A DNA stretch of 64,000 nt from an uncultured SAR86 cluster bacterium (GCA_902594515.1 CACJML010000001.1:272977-336976), one strand, 5' to 3'. Positions 45,274-56,590 are shown, numbered from the stretch's first letter. The notes: generated by a model not told the origin, from the letters alone. Made by a program: numbers and translations.

Positions 45274-46151
45274 TTGTTTTAAGTGGCGGAACTTCAGCTG
45301 AAAGAGAGGTTTCCTTAAAATCTGGAAGTCAGATTCACTCAGCTCTAATTCAGCTTGGTCGTCAAGTTGAGCTTGAAGATCTTCTAACAATTAATCAGAT
45401 AAATTATCTGAAAAAAAATGTTGAGGTATTCATTGCGCTTCATGGTTTTGAGGGAGAGTCTGGAATTCTTCAAGATAAGTTAACCAATTTGGGAATAGAT
45501 TACTTTGGCTCAAATGCACAAGGTTGTATCAATACATGGAACAAAGCTAATTGCAAAAAGATACTTATTGAAAATGGAATAAATACACCTAAATTTTTAA
45601 CTACAAAAAATATCAAGGCTATGGAATTTCCATCAGATATTTTTTTGAAAAATGGTTTTTACATAAAACCATCTGAGGAGGGCTCATCCATTGACACATT
45701 TGCAGTTAAATCTAATGAGGAATTTAAATCTCTTAAACAGAATCTTGTAAATCCTGAAAGAGAATTTCTTATTGAAGAAACAATTAATGGAAGAGAATTT
45801 ACGGTATCTGTTCTTAAGGGTAGGTGTTTGGCACCGTTAGAGATAATCCCTGCTAGCGGAATGTATGATTATCATGCTAAATACATTGCTGAAGATACAA
45901 TTATTCAAAAAGCGCAACTTGAACCTGATCAGATTAAATTACTTTGTGATATTGCTCTTAAAGCTTGCACAGTCTGCGAATGCAAGGATTGGGCTCGAGT
46001 AGATGTTATGCAAAATGAAGATGGCAAATTTTATGTACTAGAGATTAACACTGTACCTGGAATGACAGACCACAGCCTTTTCCCAGCGGCTGCAAAAATA
46101 TCTGGCTTGAGCTTTAATGAACTTATTCATGAAATCATAAGTGATGCTTAA
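45255..46151 (+). CDS. ddlB: D-alanine:D-alanine ligase
   Basis: ATP-grasp enzyme that makes D-Ala-D-Ala for MurF; the D-Ala comes from Alr (50654-51706). The 298 residues begin with IIVLSGGTSAEREVSLKSG, the family's N-terminal signature. ALHGFEGESGILQDKL, KPSEEGSSIDTF, EREFLIEETINGREFTVSVL and VLEINTVPGMTDHSLFP follow, the last with the metal-binding Glu and Asn. Placement between murC and ftsQ is canonical. It overlaps ftsQ by 11 bp. Confidence 0.96.
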   Translation: MSGKKIIVLSGGTSAEREVSLKSGSQIHSALIQLGRQVELEDLLTINQINYLKKNVEVFIALHGFEGESGILQDKLTNLGIDYFGSNAQGCINTWNKANCKKILIENGINTPKFLTTKNIKAMEFPSDIFLKNGFYIKPSEEGSSIDTFAVKSNEEFKSLKQNLVNPEREFLIEETINGREFTVSVLKGRCLAPLEIIPASGMYDYHAKYIAEDTIIQKAQLEPDQIKLLCDIALKACTVCECKDWARVDVMQNEDGKFYVLEINTVPGMTDHSLFPAAAKISGLSFNELIHEIISDA

Positions 46152-46773
46152 GAATTTTTTGTTAGCCACATCTTTAGGTTTTATAAGTGGTTTTGAATTA
46201 AATATAGGTCTTAATTTAAACATTCAATTTTCTGAACCGTTAAAGTTCAATTATGAAAAAGAGTTCATGAATGAGCTTTATAATCTAAAAAAAACAAAAG
46301 AAGTAGAGCATTTACTAAATAATCAAGAATGGATTCAAGGATATGTGTACAAGAAATTTTATTTCAAAGCAGACTCTATATTTATTGAACAATCTGTACC
46401 GATTGGAGTGCTCAATAATGAGTTCTTCTTGGCAAAAAATAAAAATATTTTTCCAGTTGATTCAACATCAAACTCACTGCCACGTTTTAGCGTTCCTGAA
46501 AATAAAATTGATGAACTAATAAATCTCTTTATATTTCTTGACGATGAAATTCAAAAGAATCAGATTCTTATCAGTGAAATAAACTACGATTTTGGAAGCG
46601 GCTGGGAAATAACTTTAAATAATAAACAGAAAATAATTTTTGCTAGAAATATGAGCAATCAAAATATGGAGAGATTTCAAATCTTGATGAGATATTTGTA
46701 CGCAAATAGTTTAAATCCTAGTATTATTGATATGCGAAATAAAAGTGGAGCAGCTTTGAAATATGGCAACTAA
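46141..46773 (+). CDS. ftsQ: Cell division protein FtsQ (short, divergent)
   Basis: FtsQ recruits FtsB and FtsL to the divisome. The 210-residue protein has a short N-terminal hydrophobic segment (about 4-20) and a divergent periplasmic region including the motif EVEHLLNNQEWIQGYVYKKFY (POTRA-like) and a C-terminal beta domain ending MRNKSGAALKYGN. Similarity to known FtsQ is weak and the cytoplasmic tail is nearly absent; the call rests mainly on its place between ddlB and ftsA and on overall topology. E. coli FtsQ has 276 residues. Confidence 0.78.
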   Translation: MMLKNFLLATSLGFISGFELNIGLNLNIQFSEPLKFNYEKEFMNELYNLKKTKEVEHLLNNQEWIQGYVYKKFYFKADSIFIEQSVPIGVLNNEFFLAKNKNIFPVDSTSNSLPRFSVPENKIDELINLFIFLDDEIQKNQILISEINYDFGSGWEITLNNKQKIIFARNMSNQNMERFQILMRYLYANSLNPSIIDMRNKSGAALKYGN

Positions 46774-47995
46774 CGGAAATAAAAAAGAAAATGATTATGT
46801 TGTTGCCCTGGACATTGGAACTTCTAAAGTTGTTTGTTTAATAGGGCAGCTTACTGACTCACATGCAGTTGAAATTGTTGCTCTTGGATCATACCCATCA
46901 TCAGGATTAAAAAAAGGTGTTGTTGTAAATATTGATGCTACAACGGACGCTATTCAAAAATCTATGGATCAGGCAAAAAATTCATTTGATGGCAAATTAA
47001 AAAATGTTTACGTAGGTATTGCCGGAAATCATATTAAGAGCCTTAATTCACATGGCATTGTTGGTATTAAGGATAAGGAGGTTACTCCCTTTGATATTGA
47101 CAGAGTCATTGAGGCTGCTCAGGCTGTGGCTATTCCCTCAGATCAAAAAGTACTTCACGTGCTTCCACAAGAATTCGTAATTGATGATCAAGACTCTATA
47201 AGAGAACCATTAGGAATGTCTGGAGTTAGACTTGAATCCCATGTTCATTTGGTAACTTGCGCTAATAATGCAATTCAAAACATAGAAAAATGCGTTAAAA
47301 GATGTGGAATCACACTAGATGGATTTGTTTTAGAGCAACTTGCAAGCTCATATTCGGTTTTATCAGAAGATGAAAAGGAGCTAGGAGTTTGTATTGTAGA
47401 TATTGGTGGAGGGACAACTGACATAGCCATATTTAATTCAGGTTCTATTTCATTTACAGGTGTTATTCCAATTGCAGGTGATCAAGTAACCAGTGACATA
47501 GCTGTTGCACTTAGAACTCCAACGCCGCAGGCAGAAGAACTTAAACAAAAATATGGATGTGCCGTTGCAGAATTTACTACAGAATCTGAAACCATCGAAG
47601 TTGCTGGCGTTGGCGGAAGAGCTCCAAGAGAGTTATCTCGAAAAGCACTAGCGGAAATTGTTGAACCAAGATATGTTGAATTATTCGAGCTTGTGAAAGC
47701 TGAAATTCAAAGAAACGGTTTTGATGGAAAAATCCCTGCTGGCATTGTGTTAACGGGCGGTACTTCAAAGATGGAAGGAGTGGTGGAGCTTGCAGAGTCG
47801 ATTTTCCAAACAAGCGTTAGGATTGGAGTCCCTGAAAACTTCAAAGGCATGGAGTCTGTTCTTAAAAACCCAATATATGCTACGAGTCTTGGTCTTTTGG
47901 GATATGGGTTTGATCAACTAAAGCAAGGAATTGCACTTGAGCAGAATAGAAGCCTTTTTGATAAGGCATTTGGCTGGCTAAAAAGTAATTATTAA
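46763..47995 (+). CDS. ftsA: Cell division actin-like protein FtsA
   Basis: Tethers FtsZ polymers to the membrane. The 410 residues have the actin-like phosphate-1 motif ALDIGTSKVVCLIG (about 15-28), the 1C domain (about 85-160), the phosphate-2 motif [13 protein letters not shown] (about 212-224), LTGGTSKMEGV near 330, and a C-terminal amphipathic membrane-targeting helix in SLFDKAFGWLKSNY. FtsZ, its direct partner and usual downstream neighbour, lies 13 kb upstream. FtsA is therefore the last gene of the cluster, followed by a possible weak terminator and the rpsF promoter. Confidence 0.97.
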   Translation: MATNGNKKENDYVVALDIGTSKVVCLIGQLTDSHAVEIVALGSYPSSGLKKGVVVNIDATTDAIQKSMDQAKNSFDGKLKNVYVGIAGNHIKSLNSHGIVGIKDKEVTPFDIDRVIEAAQAVAIPSDQKVLHVLPQEFVIDDQDSIREPLGMSGVRLESHVHLVTCANNAIQNIEKCVKRCGITLDGFVLEQLASSYSVLSEDEKELGVCIVDIGGGTTDIAIFNSGSISFTGVIPIAGDQVTSDIAVALRTPTPQAEELKQKYGCAVAEFTTESETIEVAGVGGRAPRELSRKALAEIVEPRYVELFELVKAEIQRNGFDGKIPAGIVLTGGTSKMEGVVELAESIFQTSVRIGVPENFKGMESVLKNPIYATSLGLLGYGFDQLKQGIALEQNRSLFDKAFGWLKSNY

Positions 47996-48016
47996 ATCTA
48001 TTGCAAATAGATTTTT
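47996..48016 (+). terminator. Weak hairpin plus T-run after ftsA
   Basis: Directly after the ftsA stop, ATCTATT (47996-48002) pairs with AATAGAT (48006-48012) across a 3-nt loop and runs into TTTTT (48012-48016). The stem is AT-rich, so termination is uncertain. It also overlaps the -35 element of the proposed rpsF promoter. Confidence 0.35.
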
Positions 48017-48029
48017 CATTCTCTAAAAT
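48001..48029 (+). promoter_or_regulatory. Putative promoter of the rpsF-rpsR-rplI-dnaB-alr operon
   Basis: TTGCAA (48001-48006) and TAAAAT (48024-48029) are spaced by 17 bp, a good sigma-70 match. Predicted transcription start near 48036 gives a leader of about 45 nt that contains the hairpin at 48039-48071 and the Shine-Dalgarno AAAGGAAAG before ATG 48082. Confidence 0.5.
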
Positions 48030-48038
48030 GCGCTGACC

Positions 48039-48071
48039 TTGGTTATTTGCTAGCAAATAATCTTTAACCAA
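48039..48071 (+). promoter_or_regulatory. Candidate structured leader (nested hairpin) before rpsF
   Basis: A perfect 18-bp palindrome TTATTTGCTAGCAAATAA (48043-48060) sits inside an outer pairing TTGGTTA (48039-48045) with TAACCAA (48065-48071); the two overlap at GGTTA/TTA, so they could be alternatives. The outer arm ends just before the Shine-Dalgarno at 48072-48079. It could be an autoregulatory r-protein leader, like the S6:S18 site in other bacteria, but the CCG feature of that motif is not visible, or a DNA operator. Confidence 0.4.
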
Positions 48072-48081
48072 AAGGAAAGAC

Positions 48082-48615
48082 ATGAATCATTACGAACTTA
48101 CTTTAATATTAAACCCAGATCTCGCTTCAAAGTTTGATCCCTATAAAGAGCACTTTGAGTCCGTTCTTTCACAACTAGGTTTTAACATCCACTATTGTGA
48201 AAATGTTGGTATTAGAGAACTTGCATACACAATTGGGATAAATAAAAAAGGCCATTATCTCATTTATCAATTAAATGGTGATCCTGCTAACATTAATGAG
48301 CTTGAGACCAAGATTAAATATGATAATTCAGTTATTCGCCACTTACTATTAAAAACTGAAACAGTCACTGAGTCAGACTCTTTTCTCACTCAAGATACAA
48401 AAGAAGCAAAGAAAAGGGCCGAAGAAAGAGCTCATGAGGCAAAACTAAAAGCTCAAGTACAACAGCAGCCAAAACCAACTCCAAGTGAAACTAAAGTGGA
48501 TGAGAGTTCATCTGAAGAAAAAAAAGATGAAAGCCCTTCAGGTGAAGAGGAAAGTTCTACCACAGAGGAGACAACTTCAGAAAAAACTGAATCTGAAAAT
48601 GAGGAGCAAGCATGA
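48082..48615 (+). CDS. rpsF: 30S ribosomal protein S6 with long acidic tail
   Basis: S6 binds S18 in the 30S platform. Residues 1-95 form the S6 ferredoxin-like fold ([54 protein letters not shown]). Residues from about 105 to 177 form a disordered tail rich in Lys/Ala first and then in Glu, Ser and Thr. E. coli S6 has 131-135 residues and a short Glu tail extended by RimK, so this tail is unusually long. It overlaps rpsR by 4 bp. Confidence 0.95.
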   Translation: MNHYELTLILNPDLASKFDPYKEHFESVLSQLGFNIHYCENVGIRELAYTIGINKKGHYLIYQLNGDPANINELETKIKYDNSVIRHLLLKTETVTESDSFLTQDTKEAKKRAEERAHEAKLKAQVQQQPKPTPSETKVDESSSEEKKDESPSGEEESSTTEETTSEKTESENEEQA

Positions 48616-48806
48616 AGAAGTTAGCATTACCTGAAAATTTTGACCATAAGAATATCGATATTCTTAAACAATTTATTACTGAAACGGGAAAAATTATTCC
48701 TGCTAGAGTTTCTGGCATTACTGCCCCAGAGCAAAGAAAATTAACAAAGGCTGTTAAGATTGCAAGATTTCTTGCTTTGATACCATATACAGATAAACAA
48801 ATATGA
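48612..48806 (+). CDS. rpsR: 30S ribosomal protein S18, short N-terminus
   Basis: S18 partner of S6. The 64 residues match the S18 core from [26 protein letters not shown] to [14 protein letters not shown]. The usual N-terminal basic segment (in E. coli the first dozen residues, rich in Arg and with a Cys) is missing. No in-frame upstream ATG fits because the region is coding for S6. Start overlaps the rpsF stop by 4 bp and rplI by 4 bp. Confidence 0.94.
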   Translation: MKKLALPENFDHKNIDILKQFITETGKIIPARVSGITAPEQRKLTKAVKIARFLALIPYTDKQI

Positions 48807-49249
48807 AAATTATTTTACTTGATAAGATTCCTAACCTTGGCGATATTGCTGATGTTGTTGAGGTTAACTCAGGGTATGCTAGAAACTTTCTTATACCTCA
48901 AAAAAAAGCAATGTTTGCTTCTAAAAACAATCTTGAATATGTAGCTGAAAGAAAGGCAGAGCTTGCTGCAGCATCAGCAGATGAAGTTTCTAGAGCTGAA
49001 GCAAAGGCATCGCAGCTAAAAGATCAGTCAGTGGAAATTAAAGTTCAAGTAACAGATGAAGGAGCCTTGTATGGATCTGTTGGAACTCGAGAGATTTCAG
49101 ATGCATTTGCTGAGAAAAATCTTGAGGTTGATAAGAGTTATGTGCAACTTCCTGATGGACCTATCAAAGAGGTCGGCGATCATAAGATCAATCTTCTTTT
49201 TCACCCAGAAGTATCAACAGAAATAACCGTTATTGTTAAGCCTGAATAG
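48803..49249 (+). CDS. rplI: 50S ribosomal protein L9
   Basis: Two-domain L1-stalk-base protein. The 148 residues have the N-terminal domain [30 protein letters not shown], a long connecting helix (about 41-75) and a C-terminal rRNA-binding domain with [12 protein letters not shown] and [17 protein letters not shown]. Normal length. Last of the three ribosomal genes; dnaB follows after 37 bp. Confidence 0.97.
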   Translation: MKIILLDKIPNLGDIADVVEVNSGYARNFLIPQKKAMFASKNNLEYVAERKAELAAASADEVSRAEAKASQLKDQSVEIKVQVTDEGALYGSVGTREISDAFAEKNLEVDKSYVQLPDGPIKEVGDHKINLLFHPEVSTEITVIVKPE

Positions 49250-49277
49250 TTGTCATTCACTGGATATGATGTAAAAA
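49250..49277 (+). promoter_or_regulatory. Possible internal promoter for dnaB
   Basis: TTGTCA (49250-49255) followed by TAAAAA (49272-49277) at 16 bp. The predicted start would be only a few bases from ATG 49287, so a near-leaderless mRNA is implied. Weak. Confidence 0.3.
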
Positions 49278-49286
49278 TCATTTCCT

Positions 49287-50657
49287 ATGCCTGAATATTC
49301 AAACGATCAAATTGACCAAGTAAGAGAGCTTGAAAGAGCTGTCCTAGGTGGCCTGATGCTTGAGACTGAGCGTTATGACAACGTGCGTTTGGTAATCTCT
49401 CATGCAGATTTTCAAGGTAAAGACCATCAATCGATCTTTGAATCGATGGGGGACCTTGTTAATGCAGGTAAACCACTGGATCCGATCACTGTTGCTGACC
49501 GACTCGATAGCAAAAATTTATTAACACGAGCTGGAGGTAAGAACTACCTTATTGAGCTTGCAAGCTCTTCTCCTTCTGCAGCAAATTTAGAAACCTATGC
49601 AGAGTTGATTAGGCAAAAATCAATATCAAGAAAGCTAATGAAGATAAATTCTGAAATAGCTGAATTAATTGTTAACCCTCAGGGAAAAGATGCTTCAGGT
49701 TTATTGGATGAAGCCGAATCCAAGATTTTTTCATTAAATGATGAGGCTGAGCGGACATCAACAAACATCCAAACACTAGAAAATCTAATTGAGAAGTCTA
49801 TTGATAGGCTTAATGAACTCTCTCAAAGTGGATCAAGTCTAATCGGTTTCTCTTCTGGTTTTAAAGATCTAAATAAACAAACTCAAGGACTTCAAAAGGG
49901 AGACTTGATTGTTGTCGCTGGAAGACCAAGTATGGGAAAAACTTCCTTCGCAATGAACATCGCTGAGAATTTTCTATTAAATGAGGATGTTAAAGGTGGA
50001 GTATTGGTATTTAGTTTAGAAATGCCAGGCGAATCTCTTACAACCAGGCTTCTAGCTAGTCATGCAAAAATCAATCAGCAAAATGTAAGATCTGCCTCAC
50101 TTTCCAACGAAGAGCTAAAAAGATTTATGGACTCTTCCTCTAAATTAAGGGAACTCCCTTTATACATTGATGATAGTTCCTTGTTATCACCAATGGAGCT
50201 AAGAGCAAGAGCAAGAAGAGTTTCACGACAAGAGGAGCATGGGTTATCTCTTATCGTTGTTGACTATCTTCAGTTAATGCAATTACCAGGCTCAACAGAG
50301 AATCGGGTTAATCAAATATCCGAGATCTCAAGATCTTTAAAAGCTCTTGCAAAAGAGTTAAATATACCTGTGATCGCTTTATCTCAGCTAAATAGAGCTG
50401 TGGAACAAAGACCAAACAAAAGACCTATGATGGCTGATCTGAGAGATTCAGGTGCAATTGAGCAAGATGCAGATCTTATACTATTTATCTATAGAGATGA
50501 GGTTTACAACGAAGATTCCGAAGAAGGTAATAAAGCTGAAATTATCATTGGAAAGCAAAGAAATGGCCCAATTGGAACTGTGAACCTATCCTTCTTGAAG
50601 GAATTCACTCGTTTTGAAGATTTCGCAGTGGACAGTTACTTTGATCCATTTCAATGA
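49287..50657 (+). CDS. dnaB: Replicative DNA helicase DnaB
   Basis: Hexameric 5'-3' helicase of the replication fork. The 456 residues show the N-terminal helical domain (REEL-type start RELERAVLGGLM, about 13-24), the RecA-like domain with Walker A AGRPSMGKTSFAM (about 211-223), FSLEMPGESL, Walker B LIVVDYLQLM, the SLKALAKELNIPVIALSQLNR block and DLRDSGAIEQDAD. No intein is present. Its stop overlaps alr by 4 bp, as in E. coli where alr is adjacent. Confidence 0.97.
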   Translation: MPEYSNDQIDQVRELERAVLGGLMLETERYDNVRLVISHADFQGKDHQSIFESMGDLVNAGKPLDPITVADRLDSKNLLTRAGGKNYLIELASSSPSAANLETYAELIRQKSISRKLMKINSEIAELIVNPQGKDASGLLDEAESKIFSLNDEAERTSTNIQTLENLIEKSIDRLNELSQSGSSLIGFSSGFKDLNKQTQGLQKGDLIVVAGRPSMGKTSFAMNIAENFLLNEDVKGGVLVFSLEMPGESLTTRLLASHAKINQQNVRSASLSNEELKRFMDSSSKLRELPLYIDDSSLLSPMELRARARRVSRQEEHGLSLIVVDYLQLMQLPGSTENRVNQISEISRSLKALAKELNIPVIALSQLNRAVEQRPNKRPMMADLRDSGAIEQDADLILFIYRDEVYNEDSEEGNKAEIIIGKQRNGPIGTVNLSFLKEFTRFEDFAVDSYFDPFQ

Positions 50658-51706
50658 GCAAAGAGTCAGCTGAATTACATATAAATTTCTCTGTTATTCA
50701 GGATAATATTTCCTACTTGAAGACCAACATTAGTGATCATACAAATTTCCTATCTGTTATCAAAGCAAATGCTTACGGGCATGAACTAGAAGAATTTGTT
50801 TCAAGGCTAAATGATTTTACAGACGGCTTCGCAGTTGTAAGACTTGATGAGGCAATGAAGATAAGAAAAATCTCTAATAAGCCCATTCTATTAATGCAAG
50901 GTGTCTATCAGCAAAATGAAATTGATCAGGTAATTGAGCATAACTTAATGACCGTATTGCATACTCATGAACAAATTAATTTATACAAGGATATTCAATC
51001 CAAGACAAAGATATGGATTAAGTTTAATACAGGGATGAATCGATTAGGATTTCAAATGAGTGAGGCTGATCAAATTCAATCTTTTATAAATGATCAAAAT
51101 GTCCTCATGACACATCTTGCCTCGTCAGATGATCCCTCTGATCCATCAAACCAGAAACAGATGAGCAAGTTTCAAGATCTCTACGAATCTTTTTCAACTA
51201 AATCTGAAAGAAGTATCTTAAATAGCAGCGGAGTAATAAATTTTCCAAGTCATGCATACGACTGGGTTAGATGTGGTATTGGTTTGTATGGAGGTGTTAG
51301 CGGAGTTTCTGAACTGAAAACAGCCGTGACCTTTAAAAGCAAAATCATTTCGATCAATAAAATTAAGAAAGGCGATGCAGTAGGTTACGGTGGAAGAATA
51401 AGAGCAAAGCAAGATATGTCAATTGCTGTTGTATATTGTGGTTATGCTGATGGATTTCCTCAATCAGCTCTTGATGGTACATCCGTACGAATTAATGATA
51501 AGGAGGCTAAAATGTTTGGAAGAGTCTCCATGGACTTAATTACAATTGATATAACGCATTTAAATGATGTAAAGTTTGGGGACTGGGTTGAGTTTTGGTC
51601 TCCTCAACATAGCATAAACAAATTTGCTGATTATAATAAACTAATCTCATACGAATTAATGACCAGGATAGACCAAAGAGTTAGACGAGTAATATATGAA
51701 AATTAA
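50654..51706 (+). CDS. alr: Alanine racemase
   Basis: PLP enzyme that makes D-alanine for Ddl. The 350 residues have the PLP Lys in SVIKANAYGH (about residue 39), the substrate region FNTGMNRLGF, HLASSDDPSD, VRCGIGLYGG (usually VRPG) and the second catalytic Tyr region in GDAVGYGGR, followed by VYCGYADGFPQSAL and GRVSMDLITID. Adjacent to dnaB as is usual. It overlaps the following diiron protein gene by 11 bp. Confidence 0.94.
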   Translation: MSKESAELHINFSVIQDNISYLKTNISDHTNFLSVIKANAYGHELEEFVSRLNDFTDGFAVVRLDEAMKIRKISNKPILLMQGVYQQNEIDQVIEHNLMTVLHTHEQINLYKDIQSKTKIWIKFNTGMNRLGFQMSEADQIQSFINDQNVLMTHLASSDDPSDPSNQKQMSKFQDLYESFSTKSERSILNSSGVINFPSHAYDWVRCGIGLYGGVSGVSELKTAVTFKSKIISINKIKKGDAVGYGGRIRAKQDMSIAVVYCGYADGFPQSALDGTSVRINDKEAKMFGRVSMDLITIDITHLNDVKFGDWVEFWSPQHSINKFADYNKLISYELMTRIDQRVRRVIYEN

Positions 51707-52775
51707 TCAATTAGATTCAACTCCCAGAAATATTAGATACGAAGACGAGTTTGAGAGTCACATGACATCTGAAATCGCAGATGATGTTATTGAAATCTTT
51801 CAAACTCCATTAACCGGAACTTATAACTGGGATTACACTCTTCAGGATAATAGGATTAAAAAACTTTATGAGCTTGGCAAGGAGCTCAATTGGAATGCTA
51901 ACATCGATGTAGATTGGTCTAAACCCTTTGAGCAGATTTCTGAGCCACCAGAATGGTTTTGGGATGACTATGAGCCTTACCAAAAATTATCTGATGAGCA
52001 AAAGATAGAATTTGCTAAACATAGAAATGCATGGAGCTTAAGTCAGTATTTGCATGGCGAACAGGGCGCACTGCTTGTAGCATCTCAGCTAACAAGTTGC
52101 GCTCCCACATATAACGCAAAACTTTATGCAGCATCTCAAACATTTGATGAAGCTAGACATGTTGAAGCTTTTAACAAATACATTCAAACTAGAACCAAAC
52201 TAATGTATCCAATCGGAAATGCATTGAAATCAATCTTGGACAAAATTCTTACTGATCCTCGGTGGGATTTAAAGTTTATAGGTATGCAATTAATTATAGA
52301 GGGTTTGGCTCTAGCAGCTTTCCAAGCAACTCGTGATTTAGCAAAAGATTCTGTTCTCTACGATATGCTGGGTTTAATCATCAGGGATGAGGCAAGGCAC
52401 GTAACTTTTGGAGTGAATTATCTAGAAGAATTTGTTGAAACTCTCTCACATGACGAAAAAGAGGATAGAGCTCAGTTTGCCTATGAGGCTTGTTTACTGA
52501 GTAGGGAGAGGCTTTTGTCGACTGATGTATATGAGCATTTTGGGTGGGATGTTGAGGATGCAAGACAATTCCAACTCGGCTCAGAAATAATGCAACATTT
52601 TCAAAAGCTTTTATTTTCAAGGGTTATGCCAAACTTATCAAGAATAGGACTGCTTACCGATTCAGTTAAAGAAAAATTTGATGATCTAGGTATATTGGAA
52701 TTTGCTTCACTGCCAAGTGATGGTGATATTGATTGGGCAGATTTATCTCGACCTTTGTTCGAAGAATCTGCTTAG
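51696..52775 (+). CDS. Ferritin-like diiron protein of unknown function
   Basis: I do not recognise a named family. The 359 residues show the ligand pattern of a four-helix-bundle diiron carboxylate enzyme: E122 (HGEQGALL), E152/H155 (DEARHVE), E202 (IEGLAL) and E232/H235 (DEARHVT). This is the E...ExxH...E...ExxH arrangement of ribonucleotide-reductase-like oxygenases and ferritins. An aromatic/acidic segment (PPEWFWDDYEPY) precedes it. It has no signal peptide and is coupled to alr by an 11-bp overlap. It could be an oxygenase, desaturase-like enzyme or metal-handling protein. Confidence 0.82.
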   Translation: MKINQLDSTPRNIRYEDEFESHMTSEIADDVIEIFQTPLTGTYNWDYTLQDNRIKKLYELGKELNWNANIDVDWSKPFEQISEPPEWFWDDYEPYQKLSDEQKIEFAKHRNAWSLSQYLHGEQGALLVASQLTSCAPTYNAKLYAASQTFDEARHVEAFNKYIQTRTKLMYPIGNALKSILDKILTDPRWDLKFIGMQLIIEGLALAAFQATRDLAKDSVLYDMLGLIIRDEARHVTFGVNYLEEFVETLSHDEKEDRAQFAYEACLLSRERLLSTDVYEHFGWDVEDARQFQLGSEIMQHFQKLLFSRVMPNLSRIGLLTDSVKEKFDDLGILEFASLPSDGDIDWADLSRPLFEESA

Positions 52776-52785
52776 ACTGTTTTTA

Positions 52786-52813
52786 TTGACCCAATTATCT
52801 GATATTCTGTTAT
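52786..52813 (+). promoter_or_regulatory. Putative promoter for pyrG operon
   Basis: TTGACC (52786-52791), a strong -35, with TGTTAT (52808-52813) at 16 bp, in the 60-bp gap before pyrG ATG 52836. No Shine-Dalgarno is evident before the ATG. Confidence 0.45.
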
Positions 52814-52835
52814 CCCATCTAATTAATTATTGTAG

Positions 52836-55294
<2,459 letters not shown>

Positions 55295-55297
55295 CTA

Positions 55298-56590
55298 ATG
55301 GCAAACATTACATCAGTAAAAGCAATTCAAATATTAGATTCTAGAGGGCTACCAACTGTCTCTTGCAGGGTTGAAACTGATGATGGCCTGTCAGCCGTCA
55401 GCAAAGTTCCAAGCGGAGCTTCCACCGGTGAAAGAGAGGCTCTTGAATTAAGAGATGGCGGTAATGAATATCTCGGTAAAGGAGTATTAAAGGCAGTAAA
55501 GAATATCAATACTAAATTAGCTGATGTTTTAATTGGTATGGATGCAAGAAATCAATTTGAGATTGATCAAGCCTTGATAGATCTAGATGGAACTCCAGCA
55601 AAGAAAAACTTAGGAGCAAATGCTATTCTCGCTGCTTCAATTGCTACCCTAAGATCAGGTGCTAAATCTGCCAAATTACCTTTATATGAGCATGTAAATA
55701 ATCTCTACTGTTCAAAATTTAAAGTAAATAAACGATTAAGTTTGCCTGTACCAATGCTGAATATTATTAATGGAGGAGAGCACGCCAATAATAATATTGA
55801 TATTCAAGAGTTTATGGTGATGCCAATAGGTGCTGGGTCATTTAATGAGTGCATTCAGTGGGCAATAGAAATCTACGGAGCTTTAAAATCATTGTTAGCA
55901 TCAAAAGGTCTCACTACAGCGGTTGGTGATGAGGGAGGTTTTGCTCCAGATTTAAAATCAAATCACGAAGCAATAGAACTAATCTTAAAATCGATTGAGG
56001 ATTGTGGTTTTGAGGCTGGCAAAGATATTGTTTTAGCTCTTGATTGCGCAGCCTCAGAATTTTTTACAGATGGTAAGTATGTATTAAAAGGTGAAAATAA
56101 ATCCTTGGATTCAAATGATTTTGTTGATTACCTAAAATCTTTAGTAAGTTCTTATCCAATTCGATCCATTGAAGATGGTATGGATGAAAATGATTTTAAT
56201 GGTTGGAGCATCCTTACCAATGAGCTGGGCAATAGCATCCAGATTGTTGGAGATGATTTATTTGTTACTAATGTAAAAGATCTTCAACATGGCATAGATA
56301 AAAGTTTGGCTAATTCAATTCTCATCAAACTCAATCAAATTGGAACTGTTAGTGAAACGCTTGAAGCAATCAATCTTGCAAGTCAGAATAATTACTCAGC
56401 AGTAATCTCTCATCGATCTGGTGAAACAGAAGATAATACTATCGCTGATATTTGTGTTGGTGTAAGTGCAGGCCAAATTAAAACTGGAGCTCCTTGCAGA
56501 TCAGACAGAACATCAAAATATAATAGATTGTTATGGATAGAATCTGATCTCGGCAACTCTGTCTCTTATGCAAATGAAGTATTTCTTTAA
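55298..56590 (+). CDS. eno: Enolase
   Basis: Glycolytic 2-phosphoglycerate dehydratase, also a degradosome component in E. coli. The 430 residues include the N-terminal ILDSRGLPTVSCRVETDDG, SGASTGEREALELRD, NIINGGEHANNNIDIQEFMV, the catalytic loop region AVGDEGGFAPDL, IEDGMDENDF, the metal-binding VGDDLFVTN and the catalytic Lys region ILIKLNQIGT with SHRSGETEDNTIAD. Length normal. Its last 23 bp overlap ftsB. Confidence 0.98.
   Translation: MANITSVKAIQILDSRGLPTVSCRVETDDGLSAVSKVPSGASTGEREALELRDGGNEYLGKGVLKAVKNINTKLADVLIGMDARNQFEIDQALIDLDGTPAKKNLGANAILAASIATLRSGAKSAKLPLYEHVNNLYCSKFKVNKRLSLPVPMLNIINGGEHANNNIDIQEFMVMPIGAGSFNECIQWAIEIYGALKSLLASKGLTTAVGDEGGFAPDLKSNHEAIELILKSIEDCGFEAGKDIVLALDCAASEFFTDGKYVLKGENKSLDSNDFVDYLKSLVSSYPIRSIEDGMDENDFNGWSILTNELGNSIQIVGDDLFVTNVKDLQHGIDKSLANSILIKLNQIGTVSETLEAINLASQNNYSAVISHRSGETEDNTIADICVGVSAGQIKTGAPCRSDRTSKYNRLLWIESDLGNSVSYANEVFL

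Noticed and set aside
48036-48081. Classic S6:S18 leader motif
   Set aside because: A hairpin is present, but the CCG bulge that defines the known motif is not visible, so it is listed only as a candidate structure.
51696-52775. Calling the diiron protein a ribonucleotide reductase beta subunit
   Set aside because: The ligand pattern fits the superfamily, but there is no adjacent alpha subunit, the spacing of motifs and flanking sequence do not match NrdB, and the radical Tyr cannot be assigned.
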